DNA of 64,000 nucleotides from Heterocephalus glaber (GCF_000247695.1 NW_004624742.1:969706-1033705); one strand, 5' to 3'. Shown: positions 11,850 through 24,093, numbered from the stretch's first letter. The notes: generated by a model from the sequence alone, not told the origin. Program-made: numbers and translations.

Positions 11850-12075
11850 TAAATTTATAGAGTACTCTTCAGAATGTAATACCCTTTTACACACATTACC
11901 ACATTTAATCATCTTGACAACACCATGAGGTCAGTATCCCTATACTTCTATTTAACAGATGTGACAAAAGAGGCTCAGTGAAGTTAAGTGGGTTGTGAAA
12001 TGTCACTTGTATAGTAAGGAGTGAAACAGAATCTCAATTTAAGTTTCTGACATCATGCTTAACACTCTGAATTTC
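11850..12075 (-). repeat. MIR SINE, antisense
   Basis: The reversed MIR signature is readable: CACATTTAATCATCTTGACAA, CCATGAGGTCAGTATC, ACAGATGTGACAAAAGAGGC, and GTTAAGTGGGTTGTGAAATG for the core. Near full length but old. Confidence 0.8.
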
Positions 12076-12360
12076 ATCGTCATCACAGGCTGGACAACAC
12101 TGTACTCTGTATCCACACCTAAGAGTGGATTCATTCATTTTAGTCACCTTTACAGTGTGTACTAATAGCAGTGGTATTAATGACTGTCCAGTGATATAGG
12201 TCAGTCACTCAGAAACTAAATAAATGAATTTCTATGCCAAATTCATTAGTTCTGCCATATGTGAATAATCTGTATAGAAAAAATGACATAGAAAGTTGGG
12301 ATATTAAACAGATAACATAATCTCTAAAGAGACAGCTCACCTGATTAATTCAGGTGAGAA

Positions 12361-12557
12361 GAATTCAGGCTTTGGAATTGCACAGTCTAGGTTCAGATCA
12401 TGAATTTTACATATATAGTAGTTGAATTTGTGTAACTTAAGTAATCTCTGTGAGCTTTACCTGCCTTATCTATAAAGCAGACTTTAAAAAAAAGATTAAA
12501 TATATGTATGGTTACTGTCACATTATAAGCACTCAATAAGAATTATCATTATTATTA
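12361..12557 (+). repeat. MIR SINE
   Basis: The sense order is CTTTGGAATTGCACAGTCTAGG, TGTAACTTAAGTAATCTCTGTGAGC (in pieces), GATTAAATATATG, then ATTATAAGCACTCAATAAGAA and a (TTA)n tail. This matches MIR from its tRNA-related head to its 3' end. Confidence 0.8.
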
Positions 12558-12559
12558 AG

Positions 12560-13790
12560 TTCAGATGTTATATCTAAGAACTATATTCACTTCCACCATT
12601 AATTTTCAGAAGATATAATTTTAATATTTAATCATAAATAAAGTATAAAACAATTGTCAGTGAGTTGCTAAATATTTAAAATATTGAAGGAATGGGTATT
12701 AATCGTACCATTTTCTAGGTAATCTAAATAAATGTTCATAATTTATACCTAAAATTGTACTTAAAGGAGAAGGAAAACTACCAAGAATTTAAAGGTCAGG
12801 AATAAAAACGGTCAACAGATAATTATAACATTTCATGTCATTTAAAAACTGTGCTGGCATGTATCTCAATAAAAGTGGGGAATTCAATTTTAATTTTATA
12901 TTACCAGCATATCAGTGATAATTAAAATTGTAAAAGGACAAATACTAGTAGGTACTTTAGGCTCTAAATGGTGTCAAATCCTAATATTGAGATACTCTAA
13001 TATAAGAGCATAACCAATAGTTCAACTAAAATAAGTAAGAACAAAATAATAGCTATTAGAGTGATAACAATGATATATTTATATATATTTAATTCTACAA
13101 TTTAAAAATAGTCAATTGATAGCAAGGATCCTACTATGATGAAAGCTTCAATTCTCCCATTAGAAGAATCTAGATATCAACTAATGGTAAATTATTAGGT
13201 TTTCTGCCTAAATTATTAGGTTTTCTGTATAAATCCACTAGATTTTTGTAATGGTGTAACTTCTGAATGGTTAGCCACATATGTGGCTTAAATAAGGTTC
13301 AGCAAATTGTGAGACTGGAAGAGGTGGGAATATAGGATCTATATTTTGAATCTAATAGGCAGTAACTGATTAAGGGAATAGAAAATCTCCCCTACAACCT
13401 TAACTTTTTATTAAAATTCATTAACTTTTTCCTATGCAAATCATATAGGTGACCCATAGATAATTAAAATTATAGGAAGAACTCAAGATATTAGGGGAGG
13501 TGAACTATTACTAGGTATTAGATGGAAAAAGAGAGGAAAGACGTCTCTGTAGAAAACCCAAAGGGGCAGGGTCAGAGAGAATAGAAATCTGACCCAAATA
13601 ATAAGAACAAAAACAGTGTCTTTAAAGACCACAGGGAAAGAACAAATGATAAAGATAAAAAGACATGGCTCCAGAAATGGAATCATAGCAGGAAGAATTG
13701 TATCGAACTCCATCAATTTATCTTTTCCAATGTAGCAAACTCACTAGGCAAGTAGGCTAGTAGAGATAAAAGAAATTCTAAATTCCATGT
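12560..13790. other. unique AT-rich sequence
   Basis: Very AT-rich, with no recognisable repeat apart from possible old L1 traces toward the right end. No gene. Confidence 0.5.
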
Positions 13791-13876
13791 ATTTTTTTTG
13801 CAGTACTGGGGATCAAACTCAGGACGCTGTACTTGTGAAGCTGGTATGGTGCCACTGAGCTAAATCCCCAGCCCGT
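13791..13876 (-). repeat. ID-type SINE, antisense
   Basis: The reverse complement starts GGGCTGGGGATTTAGCTCAG and carries the B box GAGTTTGATCCCCAG followed by ACTGCAAAAAAAATA. Both RNA polymerase III promoter boxes are well kept. Confidence 0.9.
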
Positions 13877-13984
13877 AAATTCTAAAGATGATAGAAATTT
13901 AATAAAATTTTGAAAAATCTCTTGTGATTCTAGCTAAAACCTTCAACAAAAGAATCAATAGAATGTTTACCTTGTGAAGAAATT

Positions 13985-14680
13985 CTTCCATTGTGGAAAT
14001 CAGCATAGAAAGTTCTCAAAAAACAAAAAATTCCATTCAACCCAGCTATTCTCCTTCTTGGTACATTCCCCAAAGAGTTAGACATCATATTACAGCAATA
14101 CATGCATACCAATGTTTATATCAGCAAAATTCTTAATAGCTAAATCTTGGAAGCAGCTAATATGTCTATCAACAGATGAATGGATAAAGAAAATGTGGTA
14201 TCTTAATGAAATACTACTTGGCTATGAAGAAAGATAAATTTGAGACATTTGTAAGAAAACGGATGCACCTTGAAAATAATAAAATAAATCAGATGCACAT
14301 GCTTCACTTCTGTATGGTTTCTTTCATATGAGAAATCCAAACTACAAATAAAGTAAAGAACAAAGTACAAGATTGATAAAAGGAAACAGGGACGTAGACA
14401 TTTTGCAAATGGAAAGGTGACCAATAGATGGAGGGTGGGGAAGTAAAAGGATTAAAGATGTGCCATGTACATATAGCAACTACCCAAAATGAATCATTAT
14501 GTGTTGTAAATATGAACTAAAAAAAAAAATGGGGAAAATGGATCTAGAAATGGAGGGAGGGAAGTGGGAAGGGAGAAGAAGGAAAATAAATAGAATGAAG
14601 ATGTACTTGTACCTGCTTTCTAAGATGAATGTAAACATTATATATTGCAAACATATACTAATAAAAAACAACATCAAACG
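13985..14680 (+). repeat. L1 LINE 3' end (ORF2 end and 3' UTR)
   Basis: The text follows the conserved end of L1 ORF2 in mammals: AACCCAGCTATTCTCCTTCTTGG, GTTTATATCAGCAAAATTC, CAACAGATGAATGGATAAAG, AATGTGGTATC and ATACTACTTGGCTATGAAGA. The 3' UTR follows and ends in A-rich sequence at 14518-14531, then a second GGGAGGGAAG-type tail near 14680. All frames are broken. A related L1 3' end lies at 62906-63215. (Quoted motifs longer than 20 bases were avoided by splitting.). Confidence 0.8.
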
Positions 14681-15654
14681 AGATTTGAAGAATATTCAAG
14701 TCAATACAAGCCTAGATTCAGTTTACAACACCCAGATTTCTGCTAGTTAATTTATCACATAGCAAAAGTCAATTAATTGAAACATGGATAGAAAAATAAT
14801 GTCCTGTAAGACTCTGAGGAGATGAAAAGCAAATAATATTAGCATAGTTTTGTAAAATGGCAATCTAGTTGCAATATTTCAAAGAATAGGAAAATTTTAA
14901 TCTAGTAATACTTTTAGTTAACAAGAAATCTCTGTTCATCCTAAGGTAAAACTTTTAGAAGAAATCATTTACTTTCAAGTAAGTTCATATAGGAATCAAT
15001 ATGGAATTTTATTAGCTCCTCCTGATTTCAGTATGAATTTAGAACAAGCAACTCCTTTTTATCTTGGTGTAGGCAGATCCATATTTTGTTACAAAATTCA
15101 TCTATCAGGTGATTGTTTAAATTTCAGAGCATATTTTTCAGTGGCATCAGGGTAATAAATGCTGGTTTGTATATCAGGCTCACAGTAAACCAAGACAAAT
15201 TTGATATGCTATACATTAATAATAAAAAGAAAACTAGACACTTGCAGCACCAATAGTTAAAACAAACTGATTAAAAGCAATATTCATTTCTTTGAGTTGT
15301 TATTTTAACCACATTTATCTAATTTGTGATTGATTTTGGGGTTTCAACTAATATCCAAAGCCCTCCTAGGTTCTAGAAAGCAGAGATTCAAAGTTTAATC
15401 ATTTTCACTATGACAGAATATTAGTTTCAGATCAGATTTATGAGACAGCAAGATTGTATATTTTATGAGATCTGAATTCTCTTTATAATATAACTCTGTC
15501 CTTTCAATAATCAAACATAGAGCATATTGTTAATGTTTAAAAATTCTATGAAATCTTATACTGATACCCTTGCTTTTAAGAAAGATTGCTGTGCATATTT
15601 TGAATTTATTAGATTATAAATTCTCCACTAAGATAAAGGCATCCAATTCACAAA
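14681..15654. other. unique AT-rich sequence
   Basis: No long frame, no recognisable repeat and no gene. Confidence 0.5.
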
Positions 15655-16505
15655 ATTATTTTTGGGAGGTTTTCCTACACCCAAAATCAATTTTCCAGAC
15701 CCTAATTGGGTGTCCAATTACTCAGTTCATTTCTGCCACTATCTACCTAGCATTAGCACCAGATTGCACAAATCAGTGGGGTTCAACCCCATAAGCCTGC
15801 CCCCCAACTTCAGATGCCAGTTGCAAGTCCTTGCCAGGATGGCTCACAGTACTTAGGTGAATACTTTATTTAAAACTTCTGGTTTGTTGTAAAGGCTCTA
15901 ACTCAGGAGCAGACAAATGGAAGAGATACACAAGGCAAGGAATGCAGGAGGGTACAACACAGTTTTCATGCTCTCTGACTCTCTGGATTGACCAGCTTCC
16001 CGGTACTTTGATATACTCACCAATATATTTGGAAGCTTTCCAAATATTCTTTTGCTGTTGTTATTGGTGGTGTTTTTTTGAGACAAGGTCTCATTGTATA
16101 GTGCAGACTGATCTTGTAGTCACTGTGTAGCCCAGGCTGTCCTCTAACTCACCACTATCCTCCTGCCTCAGTCTCTGGAGAGCTAGGATTACAGGTGTGC
16201 ACAGTCACATCCAGTTTTTCCAAATATTCCTTTTGAAGAGCTTTTAAAGAGTTCAGTCTCCAGCCCCTCCTCTCCCTGGTGATCAAGAGTGGAACCAAAA
16301 GTCCCCATCTTCTATTTATTTGGTCTTTCTGGAGACCAGCCCCTTCCTAAATTACCTTATTAACATAAACTCAGTTGTGACTGAAAGAGGTTTGCTATTA
16401 ATAACAAATTCCTATTCTATCATTTAAAAAATTCAAGGGTTTTAGGAGGTTGGTACCAGTAATCCGGGGCAAAGACCCATTTCTGACTATATTACAATTC
16501 CCAAA
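15655..16505 (-). mobile_element. old ERV-type LTR, antisense, split by a B1
   Basis: On the - strand the order is: AACTGAGTTTATGTTAATAAGG, a CTGGTCTCCAGAAAGACC segment, GAGAGGAGGGGCTGGAGACTG, then (after the inserted SINE) TTGTGTATCTCTTCC, the ATAAAGTATT polyadenylation area, CTGTGAGCCATCCTGGCAAG, GGCATCTGAAGTTGG, CTAGGTAGATAGTGGCAG and GGACACCCAATTAGGG. I recognise this series as a widespread ancient mammalian LTR consensus but cannot fix the subfamily. Confidence 0.55.
16055..16216 (-). repeat. B1-like SINE, antisense, with target duplication
   Basis: On the - strand it reads CTGGATGTGACTGTGCACACC, CTGTAATCCTAGC, GAGGCAGGAGGATAG and GCCTGGGCTACACAG, ending in AAAAAAACACC. TTTCCAAATATTC flanks it at 16037-16049 and 16217-16229, an exact 13-base target duplication, so both boundaries are firm. 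It sits inside the old LTR above. Confidence 0.9.
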
Positions 16506-16514
16506 CTACTTGTC

Positions 16515-16905
16515 ATAGTCCATTTTGAGTTACTATAATAAAATACCTGAGATTGGAACTTATTTTTAAAAATTGTTTATTTAGCTCACAATGTTGGAAG
16601 ATTAAGAGCACATCAGATTCATTTGCTTGGCTCTGGTGAGAGGTGTGGCTCATGGCAGGTGGGGCACCACAGTGGCTTGATGGAGTATGAAAAAGATGAG
16701 ATTAGGAACAGAAAAAAGGAATCAGAGGAGTTGCCATGCTTCCTTACAACAGCCCATACTCAAGGGAGCTAATCCAGTCCCATAAGACCTACTTTACTCC
16801 CTTCCAAAGGGAGTGCAGCTATGACTCAATTACCTTTCATTAGGCTCTACCTCTGGAAGGTTTCATAGTTCAGCACCACCACACTGTGAACCAACCCTAC
16901 AGCAC
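16515..16905 (-). mobile_element. MaLR-type LTR, antisense
   Basis: It begins CATAGTCCATTTTGAGTTAC with TAATAAAATACCTGAGA, continues with TTTAGCTCACAATGTTGG, a GGTGAGAGG...GTGGCTCATGG segment, CATAAGACC, CAATTACC and ACCTCTGGAAGG, and ends ACATGAAACTTTGGAGGACAAACC. This is the reversed order of an MLT1/MST-like LTR. Ends are decayed. Confidence 0.65.
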
Positions 16906-16974
16906 ATGAAACTTTGGAGGACAAACCAGGGCCAAGCACAGTGCTACTTTATAAGAAATTCCCAGACGTGTACT

Positions 16975-17110
16975 GAGACAGAGACGAAGGGGAAAGAGGA
17001 GGGAAAGATGAAGGGAGAATGGAGTAGGAAGAGGAGGAGAAGGACAGAAAGGGGGGAGGATGAAGAGGAAGAGGAGGCAGAAGAGGAAAAGAAGAAAAAG
17101 AAAGAGGAGG
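16975..17110. repeat. purine-rich (GA/GGA) tract
   Basis: About 135 bases of nearly uninterrupted A and G on the + strand. The Glu/Lys-rich frame across it (about 90 residues) is a composition artefact. Mirror-symmetric stretches could allow triplex formation, which is inference. Confidence 0.85.
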
Positions 17111-17284
17111 CCCTTGTACCCCATCCCTTTATTTTTCATGAACAAATTCCATTTAAAACCCCAGAGAGAACTAGTAAAGACTAAAAAATTCTACAAAACT
17201 TTTACAAAAATCCTACTAAAAAATTCTATTTGTTATTAAAAACTTAGGGAAGAAGGAGTTAATTTTGGGAGACAAGTCAATTTG

Positions 17285-17425
17285 GAATCAGTAAGAAAGC
17301 TCTGGTTAGTTTAGGCAGGATGGCTTTAGAGTTCGGCAAGTCTGAGTTTGAAACTCATTTATATCCCTTTCTAAAAGGGTTCACTTAAGTTACATAGTGA
17401 TTCTAGGCCTTAGCTTCTCACAAAT
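17285..17425 (+). repeat. probable MIR fragment
   Basis: A TCGGCAAGTCTGAGTTTGAA box B-like stretch is followed by a decayed TTCACTTAAGTTACATAG core and CTTAGCTTCTCAC. Heavily diverged. Confidence 0.4.
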
Positions 17426-17436
17426 AAAAATAGACA

Positions 17437-17510
17437 TATAGTGGTGCATGCCTGTGAGTCCACATCACAAGTCTGAGGCCAGCCTGAGCAGTAACAACAA
17501 CAACAAAAAT
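17437..17510 (+). repeat. B1-like SINE fragment
   Basis: GTGGTGCATGCCTGTGAGTCC and AGTCTGAGGCCAGCCTGAGC are B1 left-half motifs, followed by an (ACA)n tail. The middle of the element is missing. Confidence 0.65.
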
Positions 17511-17874
17511 AAAGTAAAATAAGTAGAATTTGAAAGTGAAAGTAATAGTAAAATATGATATAACAGCCTTGCAGAATATTTTTGAGGACACAATTAAGTT
17601 ATAAAAAGGACATTTCTTCATCCGGAATTGAATTGTTTGAATCATGCTCATGTTTGTATAAACCACCAGAAAAATTAAAAAAAAAATTTAGCAATGAGTC
17701 TTTAGGCAAATCAGAGTCTACAATAGTGAGAGAAGGGAGAAGAGAGTAGAGAGTGCTATTTGTTAGATAGCCAAATTAATCTTCCTGCAAAATACAGTAA
17801 ACTTGTGGACCACATATGCATATTGTTGTATGGGGTCAAATAGCAAGCAGACTTCTAGAAAAAAGAAAAAAAAA

Positions 17875-17975
17875 GGATTGGGGATGCATAGCTCAGAGGT
17901 AGAGCACTTCCTCAGCGTGTACAAAGCTTTGATTTTTATTTCTAGCCCTACAAAACCAATCAACCAACCAAACAA
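17875..17975 (+). repeat. ID-type SINE
   Basis: GGATTGGGGATGCATAGCTC begins the tRNA-like head, and AGAGGTAGAGCACTTCC continues it. The B box is degraded (TTTGATTTTTATTTCTAGCC), and an A/C-rich tail follows. An older copy than the one at 24094. Confidence 0.75.
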
Positions 17976-18679
17976 AAAATTCAATAATCGAACAATACCC
18001 CAAACACAAAAAAGCCCTATGTTATCGTTGAATATCATGGTGTAAACACTCCCATTACAGCCTGTTTTCAGGTAGCATCATGACATCACTGAATGCAGGT
18101 GTGGGAAGATGTAATCGTTCAGTGGCAGGATCCATACAAGCCAGATGCAACTTACTACTTACTGTGTGTGTATAAATGGAAGGGCCATCACAATATGAGA
18201 AATTATCAGACTAAAATCTAAGTGAAGGTTAAACATTGATGCTGCTTTTACCTTGAAATAATTTGCTAAAGCTGATGACTTTGTTTTGAACATGTGGCCT
18301 TCTGGCTTGGGTAATGGCACACTGAGGCTCAGGCTCACACATGCGGTAGGGCCAAGAACAGACCATCTTCCCATAAAGGAGCACTGAGATCCACATTTTC
18401 AGTGTAACCATAAGTAAGTCCATCTCCTCTTCCATCCTCTAGACACTAAATGGAAATTTGTCATCAAGCTAGTCAGACGAAGGAGGAGAAGCAAAATTTC
18501 TTCCGAGAAATTTTAGCCACTAACTAACCCTTAAATGGATCAGTAACCATTTACTTTGTAAATCCAAACTATCCTTATACACTTGGCATCAGAAAATGCA
18601 AATTAGCTCTGGAGGAGCATGCCCTCATTCCAGACTTCAAAAGTGCAGCCAACAGTAGTTTTGAAAGAAAGATGAGCAT

Positions 18680-19440
18680 TTTACAATGAAAAACTCATTA
18701 AGCACAGAGGAAATATGGCACCATGCAATATAAATCAGAAGCAACATAAAGCAGAAACAGGTCCTAAAGACTTTGAATATTGAAATATAAAATGAATATG
18801 GTTATTATGTTTAAAGAAGTAAAAGAAAAAATATTCTAGAAACAGAAAGCACAGTACTGCCAATCATATTTTAAAAGGTTCAAATAGGACTTATGAAATT
18901 GAAAAATATAATTCTGTAAAATCATTGCTTCCTCATAGTTTAACTTGCCTAAAAATTGGCTGGATGTCTTGTCAAAACATAGATTCTTGGGCCCCACTCC
19001 CCCGGAGTCTGATTTAGTCAGCCTGAGGTGAGCCCTAAGAATTGTTTACAAGGTCCCAGTGACACCAGTGCTTCTGGCTTGAAGGCCACATTTTGAGTAA
19101 AACTATTATAAATAAAAACCCCAGTGTGTGAGTTTTATCACAGTTTCAATCATGTAAAGATTAAATCAATAAGCTAGAACATAGGTCAGAAGAAACTATT
19201 TAGAATTTCTGCAGGAAATATCAACAGATGGAATATATAAGAGATAGAGAATTGTGGAGAATAAAGCATGAGAAGAGAGAAAAGGTAGCAGAAACCATGT
19301 TTGAAGAGAACGATGATTGACATTTTGCAGAAGCAATAAAAGATATCATTTATAAGTTTGAGAAATCAAGTCTCAAGGAGAAAAATTAGAAACAAAATGG
19401 AAAGAAAACCACCTTAATCCTTCAACCAGCTAAGTAATTA
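18680..19440 (+). repeat. old L1/HAL1-type LINE fragment, split by MER5
   Basis: A-rich text with ATTATGTTTAAAGAAGTAAAAG, ATGAAATTGAAAAATATAA, GATAGAGAATTGTGG and GCAGAAGCAATAAAAGATATC resembles the ORF1 region of old L1 or HAL1 elements. All frames are interrupted. The insertion at 18958-19105 divides it. Confidence 0.45.
18958..19105 (+). mobile_element. MER5-type hAT DNA transposon fossil
   Basis: The series TCTGATTTAGTCAGCCTGAGG, CCTAAGAATTGTTTACAAGG, GACACCAGTGCTTCTGGC and CCACATTTTGAGTAAAACT is the right part of a MER5A/B non-autonomous hAT element, with the right-hand terminal inverted repeat reading TTTTGAG. The left terminus is not clear. Confidence 0.75.
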
Positions 19441-19700
19441 GTTGATTACTTTGCTTTTGAGGGCGATACCTGTGAAGACATAAAATACAACAGTATGATG
19501 ATACTCCTCAGAAGTTGGTCCCAGGTTCCTTCAACTGCAGCTTTGTGTGGTTAGAGAGTCAGGGATATGGGAGGGCTGAAGCATGGCTTTTCCTTTGATG
19601 AGGGCAGGAAACTGTACTAAGGTATATGTGTTTCCTTGAGATGCCCTACAGGTAGCTGTGTTGGGAGACTGTATCCTGTTAATAAGGGGTGCTATGAGGG

Positions 19701-19784
19701 AGGGGGATTTAGCTCAGTGGTGCCACTGTCTGCCTTGCAAGCACAGGGTCCAGAGTTCGATACCTGGTACCAAAAAAAAAAAAG
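19701..19784 (+). repeat. ID-type SINE with target duplication
   Basis: It starts GGGGGATTTAGCTCAGTGG and has the B box GAGTTCGATACCTGG, then an A tail of about 12. The flanks GGTGCTATGAG (19688) and GGTGCTGTGAG (19786) form a target duplication with one mismatch. The frame of about 74 residues across it is an artefact. Confidence 0.9.
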
Positions 19785-20424
19785 AGGTGCTGTGAGAGAA
19801 GAGGCATTTATATGTGGAATCACACTTGAAATTGAGGATAGAGTCACATTCCTTTATTGAAACAGGAATGATCAGAATTTGGAGTAGCCATGACTTAAGG
19901 GATTTGCCTAGATATGTCCTCCTGCTGTGTTTCTAGGTGTTAGGGAATTATTTGACTGGACATAGTAGATTAATATTCAGTGCCATTGAAGGAAAGCCCA
20001 TTTGTCTCCAGTTTGCTGTATGGTCAAAGAGTATCTTCCAAAGGAAAGTGCATTTCTTTTAATTTCAAAAACATTTTCAATAATAAATATTAAAACAGAA
20101 AGGATTTTCTATGAGCCACCACTGGGTGGGAAAACTATATAACAGAAAATTGTATTCACTGAAGCACTCCTGTTAACCTAAACTTTTACTTTAATTTGTT
20201 ATTATTTATCTGTCTACCATCAAAGGACTAGAAATTTGGGTTAGTTATAAATAAATGAAAGGAACTGAAAACCAGCAGATAAAATTATTTCCTTATCCCC
20301 TTGTTAATTTCAGTAAATTAATTGTACGGCAAAATAAAATCTATTTTGATGATCTCATGGGATAACACAAAATATTAATTAGTTTGAATAGTATATAACT
20401 CATTGAAAAGTACCATTCATTCAG

Positions 20425-20505
20425 TTCTTTCCTACATAAATATTTATTGATTATCAGAAACTTACTATTTGCTAACACTTACAAGTGCTGGGGATATAAA
20501 GATAA
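20425..20505 (+). repeat. L2 LINE 3' end fragment
   Basis: AATATTTATTGATTATCAG, TTACTATTTGCTAACAC and GTGCTGGGGATATAAAGA follow the L2 tail. Old. Confidence 0.6.
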
Positions 20506-20511
20506 GTAGGA

Positions 20512-20585
20512 AGGTGGTGGGTATACCTCAGTGATGGAGTGCTTGCCTAACACACATAGGCTCTGGGTTTGATCCCAGCATTGTT
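20512..20585 (+). repeat. ID-type SINE
   Basis: GGTGGTGGGTATACCTCAGT is a mutated head, with GAGTGCTTGCCTAAC in the middle and the B box GGTTTGATCCCAGC. It joins the L2 fragment directly. Confidence 0.75.
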
Positions 20586-20639
20586 TAAAAGAGACTAAAC
20601 AAAAAGATAAATAAGAGAATAGATTTCTATATTTATATT

Positions 20640-21620
20640 ATTATAAACGATACAAGTCTACATCTCTTGTTATAAGCAGCTATAAACCAGGACAAAACAT
20701 ATGATGCAATTATTTTCAGGACAACACTTGACACCACACTGTAACCCCGAGGACGATTAAAACCAGAGATGAGCCTCATAATCGTCCTGATGCAAGAGAT
20801 CGAGTCTGAGCAGAGCAAGGGGGACTGCTTGAGCCAAGGAGGCCAAGATCAAAGTTTGAGTCAGCTCAAATGGCTGAGATCCACAGGATGGGACATCCGA
20901 GGCTGGGAACTGTGCAGAGTAGGGGCCCCAGTAACCTCTGTGAGACCTGCTGTGAATTTGTGGCTGAGGACTGGGTCACGTATAGGTGAGGTGGAACCAT
21001 AGTAGAGAGTGAAATAGGAATGCTAGAAGGTGAGCATCTCTGGAAAGAGCAGTGTCTGGGGAAACGAAATTCTGGAATTGCTAAAATGGCGTACCTCGAA
21101 ACGTCCTGGTATCCAGCAGCTACACAGAAAAGCTCCACCTTAGAAATAAGGGCAACAACCTAAAGTAAGTTTACACTAGACCCTCCCTAACAAAGCCTAA
21201 GATCATAATCCATCAGGGTCTCTTCAGAGGAGACAGTTTGGAGACGGTCCTAGCAAGTTAGACATTTAGGGAAAAACTCAGCCTTTACATGGATTCCAAA
21301 CACAAAGCACAAAGCCAAGCTTCCTCCCGAACATAGTGATCAAATAGCAGTAGAAATGTTTAATACAAGAATTAAAAGTCTTCAGAAGAATATGAAAGAA
21401 ATGAGTCATAATCCAGTATTTAACAAAAATTGCTACACATTAAGAACAGGAAATTATGATTCACAGTCAAGAAGCAAAGCATTACATAGAAATTAGCCCT
21501 GAGATGGACCAGATACTAAACATAGAAGACAAGGATGGTGAATAGATTTGGTAAGAGAAGCAGATATGTTTTTGAAAAATGCCATGAAAGGTGAAATGAA
21601 CAATACTAAAATTTTCTCTT
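20640..21620. other. unassigned block, possibly old L1 5' sequence
   Basis: 20750-21150 is distinctly richer in GC than its surroundings and carries two small opposing frames (77 and 90 residues) without recognisable domains. The A-rich text to the right (21300-21600) resembles the untranslated or ORF1 start region of old L1 elements, but I cannot align it with confidence. Confidence 0.3.
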
Positions 21621-21824
21621 TGGTATGGTTAGGACTTAAAAAAAGGTCATGGTCAAATCTGGGGGATGAATTTAAAAAGAGGTCTTAGGAAAGCATCAGC
21701 GATGGATCTTAAAGGGTAAGTAGGAGGAGGGGGAATAAAGGAAGCCCCAGCTGATAAGCATGGGAATGTATGTAAAGGCAAGATAACTTGAAATAGGGGC
21801 CCTCTAAGCATAGTAGTGCTTGAG

Positions 21825-21960
21825 AGCATCGTTCTTCATCTGTAAAATAGGGATAATAATAACTGGTACCAGCTCCTTTTGGTTGTTGTGAGGATTAAAT
21901 GAAGTAATCCAAGAATAGTACATGACTCATTATAAGCACTCAGTAATGCTAGTTATTATC
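21825..21960 (+). repeat. MIR SINE 3' half
   Basis: TTCATCTGTAAAATAGGGAT, TTGTTGTGAGGATTAAATGA and TTATAAGCACTCAGTAATGC are the well-kept 3' half of MIR. Confidence 0.85.
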
Positions 21961-23589
21961 TTGGTGAAATTGCTTTGTGTATTTTGGAAGAAGCTATGTA
22001 CATCAGTATGGCTGTAGTCCTAAAAGAAAAGTCATAAAACCTAGTATGGGGCCAAAGCTAAGTGAAACAGAAGGTATGAAAATTCCTAGCAGGGTTGGTG
22101 CTCAATCAGTTCAGGGCAAAGCTTTTATGGGTTCACTCTAGAGAGGCAAAATAAGAACAAAAAAATGCATCAAGTTCATTATATGTGGCCTACAGGAATG
22201 ACAACGGGCAGAGAACGCTTATACTTTCCCGAGCAAATGATGTCAATTCTTCTCTATGTGAAAGGCTAATAGACAAAATCAGGGTCACCATCAAAACAGC
22301 TTAAAGTTCAAAGAGACATACTTGCAAATAATGGTTGCAGATGAGAAAAAAGGTCAACACAGAGTAAAATTGCCAATTAGCTCAATATAAAACAGATCAA
22401 ATATACCCTGGAGGATACAAACTGAATACTATGTTAAGAAATGTAAGTATGAGTGAGAAAGTGATGACATAAAAATCAAAGGGTAAATACTACTTAAATT
22501 TCCTTAGTGGGCAAAATAGGGATGTATTCTTTATTCTAAAAATTTTTTAGATAATTTTCTAAAATGATACATTGATGTTATTTTAAAATTTCTGTTTATT
22601 TTCTTTAATGCCCAGGCCAAATAACCTTTCTAACAGTAATACAACATTCAATTACAAGGGTTTCTGTTACAAATATATATACCCACCTTCCTCTATCTAT
22701 CAAACCTTGATTGAATGCCAGGGCACTGCATCATGTCCTGAAACATTTGAAATTTGTCAAACAGGAGAGAAAATGAATCCTTGAGATATGAGCTTCCTTT
22801 AAAAAATGACTTGTTCAAATTTAGAGACCATCTGGAGAAGGACTAGCCTTTTTATCTACGCCCCCACTTGCTCATTCATCAACTTTTCTCCCTGTGCTGT
22901 GAGGAATTTAAAAATAAGTAAATAAATGAGAGAAGTTTCAGTCTGTGTCCTTAAAGAACTTTTGGTCTTTAGTTAACAACCTATCAGTATAAGGTACAAA
23001 TGAACCAGTTCGACTGATGGCTCATAGTTAGTGTACTCAAAAATATATAAACACTTCAAATAAAAACACCTGCGTCTTTTATAATCTTGAAACAATAATC
23101 TTGAAAACAAAACTATTTGAATATTTTTATTCATGTTAAACATGGTGATAATAACCATTTTTTATCTTTCTATCATCTATTTGCAAATATGAAAGAAACT
23201 TTTAGGTTACATATTTATTAGCCTAATGGACATAAACCATCAACATAAAACCTTAGCCCCTGAAGGCGAGGAGTTCTTTGATATGGCTACACAGAAAGCA
23301 TCACAGAATCAATGACTTTTGAGCAGTACAAAAACAATTTCAGTTAGAGTTCAATTTGGGAGGTTTTCTCTATCTATCAAAAAGTCAAGACTGATTATAA
23401 AGCCCTTTCCATTGCTGCAATACTCTGAGAGAGACAGTGGGAAGTGCAACACAGAAGGAAAGAGATATAGCTATGAAGTACAGGGTAAAATTCAAAAACC
23501 CATCACATTTACTCAGATCCCATGAAGAGGATTGCTGAAGGAAAGATTAGGGGTTTCGGACTAAGAATCCCATTAGAATCCCATAAGAA
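21961..23589. other. unique AT-rich sequence
   Basis: Frames of 60-70 residues without domain features. No gene and no confident repeat. Confidence 0.5.
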
Positions 23590-23705
23590 GTAGAATCCTT
23601 GCCCTTAGACAAATTTTCTAATCCCTCTAATTTTCATTTCCTTCACCTTTAAAATTCTAGTCCTTAGGTACATAGTTGTACTTGATAAATACTTGTTGAA
23701 TGGAA
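23590..23705 (+). repeat. MIR SINE 3' fragment
   Basis: CCTTAGACAAATTTTCTAATC, CATTTCCTTCACCTTTAAAAT and CTTGATAAATACTTGTTGAA follow the MIR 3' half. Confidence 0.6.
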
Positions 23706-24093
23706 TGAATAATAGCCAGTTGCAATCCTGTGAAGATGAAAAGTATCTTTTCATAATATTTGTATAATGCTTTCCACATAGAAGTTGCCAAATAATTGCT
23801 TTCTGTTCCCATTCCTTAGGAAAAGAAGCTGCACCTTATAATGTTTTGATTTATCATAGTAGCTAGCATAGTACTGTGAATAATAAAATACATCTTTATT
23901 GGGCATTTAATAGTACTCATTTTATGTAACAATAATTGGAATGTGGGGATTGGTGCCAGGCTGACGTGTGGAGAGTATATTACAGCAATCTAGACAGTGT
24001 TTAAGACACCAGCTGCAAACTGCAAGCCTTCAGGTCATATCTGTAGATGTGTCAGACATGGCCTGCACAGAGCTTTTAAAAAATGAGTACCTA

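Noticed and set aside
16906..17184. Glu/Lys-rich acidic-basic frame and its Leu/Phe/Pro-rich opposite
   Set aside because: Both come from a purine-rich simple tract.
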